From Kalmusia sp. IMI 367209 (taxonomy: Eukaryota; Ascomycota; Dothideomycetes; Pleosporales; Didymosphaeriaceae), in contig JAPEUQ010000006.1 in assembly GCA_027946365.1 (NCBI GenBank), positions 1,550,001 through 1,614,000 of the forward strand: a DNA stretch of 64,000 bases, given 5' to 3'. Both the position numbers and the translations under genes were made by a program. Shown piece after piece: positions 57,649 through 64,000 of this stretch (the stretch's first letter is position 1; every line of letters starts with the position of its first letter). The notes beneath the pieces are model-generated. The model was given only the letters and a program-made list of their open reading frames with translations, was not told the origin of the DNA and did no database searches.

Positions 57649-59255
57649 ATGTCATCAGAATTGTTCCGCATCGACGAGCACATACTTGATGCTTCGCACA
57701 TCCGTGGTTTTCCTCGGACTACTTCGACACATCAAAATGAAATCCTACAAATCGCTATCAAGCAATACACGCCGTTGATCAACCTCAACCCACAGCCTGG
57801 GGACATCACCATCATCGCGGCGCATGCGAATGCGTTTCCAAAGGTATTAAATCTAAGTTCCATAATACACAATCCGTTTTCGCGACTTCTCGTCATTTGT
57901 TTTCGGAATCCCATAAGAAGCCCTGAGACTCCGCTGTGAAGCACGGCTGTACTTTTCTAGGTTATTGTATACAGCATATGAACGCAACGTACCTCTAATG
58001 ATCACCCAAGGAACTCTACGAACCCCTCTGGGACGAGCTCCTCAAGATCTCAAAACAACACTCTTTCAATATTCGCGGCATATGGATAGCAGATGTCGTC
58101 CACCAAGGGCAAAGCAGCGTTTTGAATGAAGATAAGCTAGGGAATGACCGTGAGGAGCCCTTTTATAACATCTCTATCTAGCCTATAGTTGAAGGGTCAC
58201 TTTTCTAACACCACATAGCGGCATGGCTTGATCACAGCCGCGACCTTCTGCACATGGTCAATACCTTTCGTGCACAAATGCCCCGTCCACTTATTGGCGT
58301 TGGCCACAGTATGGGTGGTTGCCAACTCGCAAATCTCTCTCTTATACATCCACGTCTCTTTGAAACACTCATCCTCGTGGATCCTGTGATTCAGCGTATG
58401 GTCTCCGTCGTTGGAAACGTGACTCCGGCGCACGCATCTGCGAGAAGGAGAGATCGGTGGCCGTCACGCGAGGAGGCAGCAAAGAGTATGCTAAAGAGTA
58501 AATTCTACCAGACATGGGACAAACGCGTATTCGACCGTTGGATTGAGTACGGTCTACGAGAAATGCCCACCCAATTGTACCCTGAGTCCGTCGCTACACC
58601 AGGTCCGCTTCCCGCCACCATCTCTAGCGAGCCAACTACAACGCCAGCGCCGCCAAAGCCCAAGGAAGTGACCCTCACAACGACCAAACACCAAGAAGTC
58701 ATGACCTTCCTCCGCCCTAACTTCCCCTTCCGTCCCGGCGTCGACACCGAGCCCTCTTCCTCAGAATACTCGGAGCAGAATCTCACCGCTGTTAACCGCC
58801 GCACACATCCAGATCTCGTCCCTTGCCCCACGCCTCAAGCACCCTTTTACCGTGGTGAATCTATGATCGTGTTTCGTCAACTGCCCTTCCTCCGGCCATC
58901 CGTTCTGTACATCTTCGGCTCCCTCAGCTTCCTTACACTCGACCCTAAGCAGATAGCTGAAAAGATGGAACTCACGGGTTCTGGGCCTGGGGGTAGCGGC
59001 GGCGCGAAGGAAGGCCGGGTGGCGAATGTGATGGTACAAGGGGCAGGGCACCTGATTCCTATGGAGAAGGTGGAGGAAAGTGCGCTACATGTAGCGAGCT
59101 GGGTGGGGAAAGAGATAGGGCGTTTCTGGGATGGGGAGAAGAGGACGGAAGCGGAGTGGGCAGGCAAGAGGGGTGCGGAGAGAAGTGTTCTGCCTTCGAG
59201 GTTTGTGGAGGAACTGGAAGGGATGGTGCCGGCGAAGAAGGAGTCGAAACTTTAG
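57649..59255 (+). CDS. Peroxisomal alpha/beta hydrolase (Lpx1/AKT2-like), ends in SKL
   Basis: Alpha/beta-hydrolase-1 family protein resembling yeast peroxisomal lipase Lpx1 and the Alternaria AKT2 group. Three exons: 57649-57843, 58011-58149, 58219-59255; 456 residues. Seen: PGDITIIAAHANAFPKELYE across the first junction, WIADVVHQGQSSVLNEDKLG, the nucleophile elbow GVGHSMGGCQ (G-x-S-x-G), LILVDPVIQRM with a candidate acid Asp, and a late AGHLIPMEKVEES with the catalytic His. The C-terminus is KKESKL, a perfect type-1 peroxisomal signal. AKT2-type proteins take part in toxin synthesis in some fungi, but Lpx1-like housekeeping copies are common and no cluster is visible here. The substrate is unknown. 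Confidence 0.9.
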
Positions 59256-62110
59256 AAGAGTAGTCCTGTGAAGAGATGCATACTAGGCGACGCAAACACT
59301 TAGATAGGTGTCTCTATACTACTCAAAGCATTCTCTGCATTGGTTCTTCATTGCGAAGTCGGTATGAGCAATCTCTCACGGATCAGGCTTAGAAGTCGTC
59401 TTTTCGCTTCATGAAAATTCAGCATACCTACTTAGTGCTCATTGCATGTATATGAAATCACGAGGGGTCGCCGCTCAACACAAGGTCTTCACATGCTGCG
59501 ATGTACGTCTGGATCCCAAGCTTACGAATGACCAAAGTATTGTTCTCTTCGCGTACATTCCTAAAATAGAGTTTTGGTGGCGTCCGTATATTGCAGCGGA
59601 TCTGGGGTACCGGATCGCAGATTGCAGCGGAATGATGCTGTAGCAGGGGTTCAGTAGAGTGGTGTGGCAGGCTTATCGCTGTCGAATGGAAAATTCGCCA
59701 GGCACGTAAGGCAGGGTATAGTGATGCCGACTTCGTACGGTATTGGTATAGTAGATATGTAGGACTGAAAATTGTTCCTGGACAATGTATGCGTAGAGAG
59801 ACATTCGAGGACGTTTAATTACTAGAGTTGCGATTGCATATCTGTGGAATGAACTAGACGAAGAGGATCTCACAGGAGCTAGGCGTACGCGTAAAGTGAT
59901 TGTTGTTTGAATGAGGGGTTGCTTGCGCCGTTGGGTCACTGCCTCCGATCGAATGTGAAAGTGTCTGTGCGAATGGTCCGAAAAAAAAGAGGAGACAGTC
60001 GAGCGGATAGATACTCTAGAATACATAAGTGGCGGAAATTCTCGCAAAGGCCTGCTTGTGATTGTCTCGCAATCTGATCCTATTTATCCAGGCTATCGTC
60101 ATTGCTGGACCGGACAGCCAGCGCGGAAATTTGCACGTGGATAGTAAAAGCCCGCATGTGTTCTGGAAAGGAGGGGTGCATAGGCAATGACGAATGTGTA
60201 TATTGCCACGGTTTCACAAGGCTGCCGTTGTGCCTATTCTTGGTTGCGACCGTTGGCGGAACGGGACGAGACGTACGTTGTGCGTGGTGAAATTGCCGAT
60301 TACGGGTAGAATGGGTTCATGGTCCGTTGGGAGGAGGTATACCTTCAAATCGAAGTCTTTAATTGGGGAGTGCTTGATGTCGGCATGTATCCAGCGCCAA
60401 TCATAGGTTGTTATACAAATGGAGCTTGCACACGTCGTAGCGATGAGAAACTATGGGTGGCCAAGCAAGGGTCGACGTGCGAGCCTGGTAGGCGAATTAT
60501 ATGTACGATGGTCTTCTCGAATATGTTCCAACGCATTCCAGCTTTATGATTGATGGCCCGAGTCATGGGAATGGTGGGATAGATTGGAGCAGAAAGATTT
60601 CCCGACAAAAATGCCACTAAAGCCATAGGGGTCAGCACAAAGGGGGAAAGTTCAAGTCTCGGTCGATGCCACAGGATCCAGGAACCTTCGATCGCCTCAG
60701 TATCGACCCACATGAACACGATGCCTTTGCAGAATGTGGCAGAGAGGCATTAGCAAGGTCAAGTTGTGCAAGTATAGATCAAAGCATCTCCTTTGTTGAA
60801 GCTGAGAGCAAACAAACAAAATTTATGTAGCCCGCGGGAGTGGCGTGGCGTGGGCGCACTTATGCATAGTGAGGCTGTTCTGGATCTGAAAGTCGAAACC
60901 GACCACGTTTCTCCGAATCGAGCGCTGAACCCTGGGCAATGCCAATGCAGATCCGCCTGTGGAGTCGACCTGTAATCAAGCTTCAATGAAAGGCGAGCCT
61001 GCAGCGGGCGTGGGTATGATGTAGGGTCACGGTTTGTGATGAAAGTATGCGCAGGAACGCGGAACGGGCTGCACGCCAACCAACGGAACAGGCGAAGACG
61101 CCCGCTGCCAACAGCTGACCGAAGCCTCCAGGTCTTTGATGGCCGGGATGGGATGACAAGACAGCGACACGGCCACCTAGGAAGTGCTAAAGTGACCGTG
61201 CTGATGCTGCGATCAGATGCGCGGACGTGCAGACTTGGGCAATATGCCGAGAGCATGGAGGCCTCGCAAGCTCGGAGGAAGCCTACAGGTAATAAAGATA
61301 GACGGATATGTATCCACGAGCTCGGCTGCGTCCGGGACGTCAATGGGACCCATCTACTGTTAGAGCAGGGGTCGGCGGGGGGCTTCCGGGAGTTCAGTTG
61401 ACGGGCAGCGCGAGGCGCCGCCATTCCACGCCTGAACCTGCATATGGCGATGTTGGGACGGTGGCTCACGTACTGGTGAGACGGAACGGTACAGTGAGAC
61501 GCTGCTGATTCTCCTCGCTGTCACCTACAGACAACGAGGCAGGACATGGACACGGCTCGTGGTGCTGTGGCCGAGGGCAGCCATGAGCATGTGCCCACGG
61601 AACAACGGGCGCCAGGCACTATCGCTAGCAGTGGAGCAGGGTTACCGGTAGAGTCTTTTATTTTGCGAGCAGCACACAGCGGCTCCCTCGGCGACGGTGG
61701 GCCATAGCAGCCGACTACGGCGGCCATTGCTCGGGTCCTAAAGGCACTTCAGAAATTTCTCGCTCCCCTCTCTCCCATCGTCTGCACTACAGTACTTCGC
61801 CCACACAGACCGTCCAAATTCGCCGGCGACCCTCGACGACGTCTCCTCCTGCGACCGTTCGAGCCGTTGCCTCCGTCGTCGTCTTCTCCCCGGTGCCTGT
61901 TTGGCCGCACGTCAGACCAGCCCAGCTGCTGCGCCCAACTCGTGCCTGTCCCGCCGTAGCTTTCTTTGCACACGGCCGCCTTTCATATTGCTACGCCTGC
62001 ACCCAGTCCAGCGCTCTGCAGCGACACGCACGCGTCTGCTGCCTGCCCGTCCTCGGTAGAAGCTTAACAGCCGTCAAGCACCCCTCCAGGTCAGTCCCGC
62101 TCGCATTGTC

Positions 62111-62130
62111 GCCGCCGCCGCCGCCGCCGC
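62111..62130. repeat. GCC trinucleotide microsatellite
   Basis: Six perfect GCC units plus GC in the CT-rich upstream region of the La-related gene. Confidence 0.9.
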
Positions 62131-62204
62131 GTGCGTTTGCTGCCTCTCCCGCCTCCACCTCGAACCCCAACGCCGCCCATCCGAGAAGCCTACCAGCCGG
62201 GATA

Positions 62205-62218
62205 TTTTTTTTTTTTTT
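62205..62218. repeat. Poly-T tract (14 bases)
   Basis: Uninterrupted run of 14 T in the upstream region of the La-related gene. T tracts of this kind are common nucleosome-depleting elements in fungal promoters. Confidence 0.85.
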
Positions 62219-62749
62219 GCGAGCTTGCAGTCCTGTCGCTGTAATCTGTCGGCTCACTACTGTTTCTGTCACGCTTTTCCTCGCTCGCTGTTGAGCGCTT
62301 CGTCTGCGCCGCCCACTACCTTCTGCCGCTTTACTGAGCACCTTTGTGTAGCAGCGCTAGCTGCAAGCGTTGCTCTGCTGTGTCCTGCATTGCTGACTCT
62401 TGGACAGCTTCGTGCAACTACGTCTCGCGTAGCATAGAGATTTGGCTTGCGCTCATAAACCACCCCCAAACGCATCGTTTGCACGAGCCCTGCCGCCGGG
62501 AGACCTCATCGCAACACGAAATCTCGTCAACCTACGTAAATCCTCCTCCGCTTACCAAATACCGAGCGAAGCGCCTTGTTGAGACTTTGCGTCAGGACGT
62601 ACGGAGAGGTCGAGCATTGAACCTCTCCGGACAAGACAGCATCCGCACCTGTACTGGCCAGGCCTTGCAGTGCTCCCGCTGGGGACTACGAGCATAATTA
62701 CACCTTTGAGCACTCAGAATAAAGATCATAGCTCGAAGCCAAGAGCACC

Positions 62750-64000
62750 ATGGCAACAACAGCAACCTCACGCACGGGCAGCGATGCTGCCTCTGTGCCA
62801 TTTTCCTACGCACAAGCCGCGAAGGGTCTGTCGGCGGCGCCAGGCTCGTCGACCAACGCTAGCAAGACCTCATCTGGCGATGTAACGCCTGCTAAGGACT
62901 CACAAACGGTGACTACGTCTGCCGCAGCTGTCATGAGCTGGGCCGAAGACGCCGAAGCCAATGATCCTCGGTCCGAAAAACTGTCAGGTGCACGCGAGTC
63001 ACGGATCCAGGCTCCAAAAACTGCCGGGGCGTCTAGGGAGTTGACTGCTTCGATATTGTCGTCCCCAGAGATGGGGGCTTCGACCGCCTCGACTGTTACC
63101 AAAGATGACGATGTCTCATCAGTACCGAATACCTCTTCGGATTCGACCTGGGAGAACAAGTCTCAGGCTTCCACCTCAGTAGATAAATCAACTGAACCAA
63201 GCGAGAAATCTTCCCAGAAAGCCAAAGCCAAGAAGGGGGAGCAGCCATCTGCGAAGCCCCTTCAGGAAGCACCTGTCCCGATGGTGAACATTTGGCAGCA
63301 ACGAGCTGAATCACGACAGAAGCCAGGAAAATCAAATGCGGCAAATGCACAACCCAATGGGGTGTCTGCAGGGATTCCGTCCTCCGTCAAGCAGTCGAAA
63401 GACACTGCGGAGAACGGTGAATCGAGGGGAAAGATTGTGGCGGCTGATGGCAAGCTACGTAGTTCAGAGGAAGACAAGGCCCAGCTAGGTCGGCAGGATT
63501 CGAGAAATGAGACCGATGTAGACAAAGTCAAGAAGAGCGCAAAAGGTCGACAGCAAGAGAAAGACACGAGACCGATTTCGACCGTCTTTTCTCTCCCACC
63601 TGATCGTGACCAAGAGTCTTGGCCAACTATGGAGACTGCAATCGATGAGGACCGCAAGAAAGCGCAAGAGAAGACCGAGAAATCGGATAAGGACCGCAAA
63701 GAAACTTCGAGTAGCAAGGCTGGTGGCAAGGGAAAGTGGGTAAATGTACCAATTGTCCCCACTGTCGTGTTCAATACGCCCCTGCCTAGCAGTGGTGCTC
63801 GGCGAGGCGGACGGAACGCGGCTCGTGGTGGAACTCAGAGCGGTGGTCGTGCGGGCGGTTTCAGCGCAAACGGACCTGAAAAGGAAACCTCTGCGCCCGT
63901 GACCATGTCGAACGGTGATCAGTCAAGGCGCGGCCGTCCTGATGCGTCCGCTCGTGAGTCTTCTCCTAAAGGCAAGCGTACTGTCAGCGCTGGTTCGCTT
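62750..64000 (+). CDS. La-related RNA-binding protein (Sro9/Slf1/LARP1-like), 5' part
   Basis: Open for 417 codons from the ATG at 62750 to the window edge with no stop or intron seen; the 3' part is missing. Fungal La-motif proteins of the Sro9/Slf1 group bind polysomal mRNA. Seen: SVPFSYAQAAKGLSAAPGSS at the N-terminus, a long low-complexity Ser/Lys/Glu region, VNIWQQRAESRQK, PPDRDQESWPTMETAIDEDR, KGKWVNVPIVPTVVFNTPLP and the start of an RGG-rich stretch (GARRGGRNAARGG). These blocks are the conserved N-terminal features; the La motif itself would lie beyond the window. The assignment is from these blocks alone. Confidence 0.8.
   Translation, partial: MATTATSRTGSDAASVPFSYAQAAKGLSAAPGSSTNASKTSSGDVTPAKDSQTVTTSAAAVMSWAEDAEANDPRSEKLSGARESRIQAPKTAGASRELTASILSSPEMGASTASTVTKDDDVSSVPNTSSDSTWENKSQASTSVDKSTEPSEKSSQKAKAKKGEQPSAKPLQEAPVPMVNIWQQRAESRQKPGKSNAANAQPNGVSAGIPSSVKQSKDTAENGESRGKIVAADGKLRSSEEDKAQLGRQDSRNETDVDKVKKSAKGRQQEKDTRPISTVFSLPPDRDQESWPTMETAIDEDRKKAQEKTEKSDKDRKETSSSKAGGKGKWVNVPIVPTVVFNTPLPSSGARRGGRNAARGGTQSGGRAGGFSANGPEKETSAPVTMSNGDQSRRGRPDASARESSPKGKRTVSAGSL

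Larger units (their letters stand above)
59256..62749. other. 3.5-kb gene-free region and long leader of the La-related gene
   Basis: No gene supported. The largest frame (236 codons, minus strand, 61469-60759) is Arg/Ser/Pro-rich without a motif and is overlapped by open frames on the other strand, as expected in GC-rich DNA. 59256-60700 is AT-richer. From about 61740 the sequence becomes CT-rich and holds simple repeats, consistent with the promoter and a long 5' UTR (possibly with an intron) of the downstream gene. Confidence 0.45.

Noticed and set aside
59500..59640. Direct repeat ATTGCAGCGGA (two copies)
   Set aside because: Only two short copies without target-site or terminal-repeat structure; not evidence of a mobile element.
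60759..61469. 236-codon minus-strand frame
   Set aside because: Arg/Ser/Pro-rich composition without motifs, overlapped by open frames on the opposite strand in GC-rich DNA; no splice or promoter support.

Overview
The window is nuclear DNA of a filamentous ascomycete (Pezizomycotina; a Dothideomycetes or Eurotiomycetes placement is only a guess). Genes are densely packed on both strands. Most have short introns (about 47-220 nt) with GT donors and TGAC/CTAAC-like branch sites. The gene set is typical of these fungi: URC4, a fungal-type Fpg glycosylase, an AKT2/Lpx1-like peroxisomal hydrolase and a GPI-anchored GH16 enzyme. No transposon, CRISPR array, tRNA, rRNA or secondary-metabolite cluster was seen, and gene order looks like ordinary chromosomal core. 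Exon junctions were worked out by hand from splice signals, reading phase and family conservation.

Left third (1-20.9 kb): MSH5 (3' end cut by the window edge), mitochondrial HSP78, eEF1B-alpha with a U18/snR18-type C/D snoRNA in its first intron, a tocopherol-cyclase-like protein, an agmatinase-type ureohydrolase with a signal peptide, an Fpg/MutM DNA glycosylase, the NatA subunit NAT1/NAA15, URC4, a WRAP53/Swt21-type WD40 protein and the mitochondrial S-adenosylmethionine carrier PET8.

Middle (21-45.5 kb): a WDR48/UAF1 homologue that carries an apparent one-base frameshift, CEF1/CDC5, a small mitochondrial-type protein, a 3-hydroxyisobutyrate-dehydrogenase-like reductase, a BRCT-containing X-family polymerase (POL4/lambda), a GPI-anchored GH16 protein, dipeptidyl peptidase III, IML2, SEM1/DSS1, phosphoglycerate kinase and an Mpv17/PMP22 protein.

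Right third (47-64 kb): VPS26, gluconokinase, a small five-exon gene hidden in an apparently empty kilobase, the branched-chain keto-acid dehydrogenase E2, VPS25 (whose reading frame needs an unusual intron or contains an indel), RTT107, a peroxisomal alpha/beta hydrolase ending in SKL, and the 5' part of a La-related protein gene preceded by 3.5 kb without a recognisable gene.

Functional themes: genome maintenance is well represented (MSH5, Fpg, POL4, RTT107, WDR48, SEM1), as are mitochondrial functions (HSP78, PET8, BCKDH-E2, probably Mpv17) and endosomal sorting (VPS26, VPS25). Each gene is a separate eukaryotic transcription unit, so these are not operons. Several neighbours are divergent and share short promoters (WRAP53-type/PET8, CEF1/small mitochondrial gene, hidden gene/BCKDH-E2). 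The strongest non-protein result is the intronic snoRNA, which is in the same host gene as yeast snR18.
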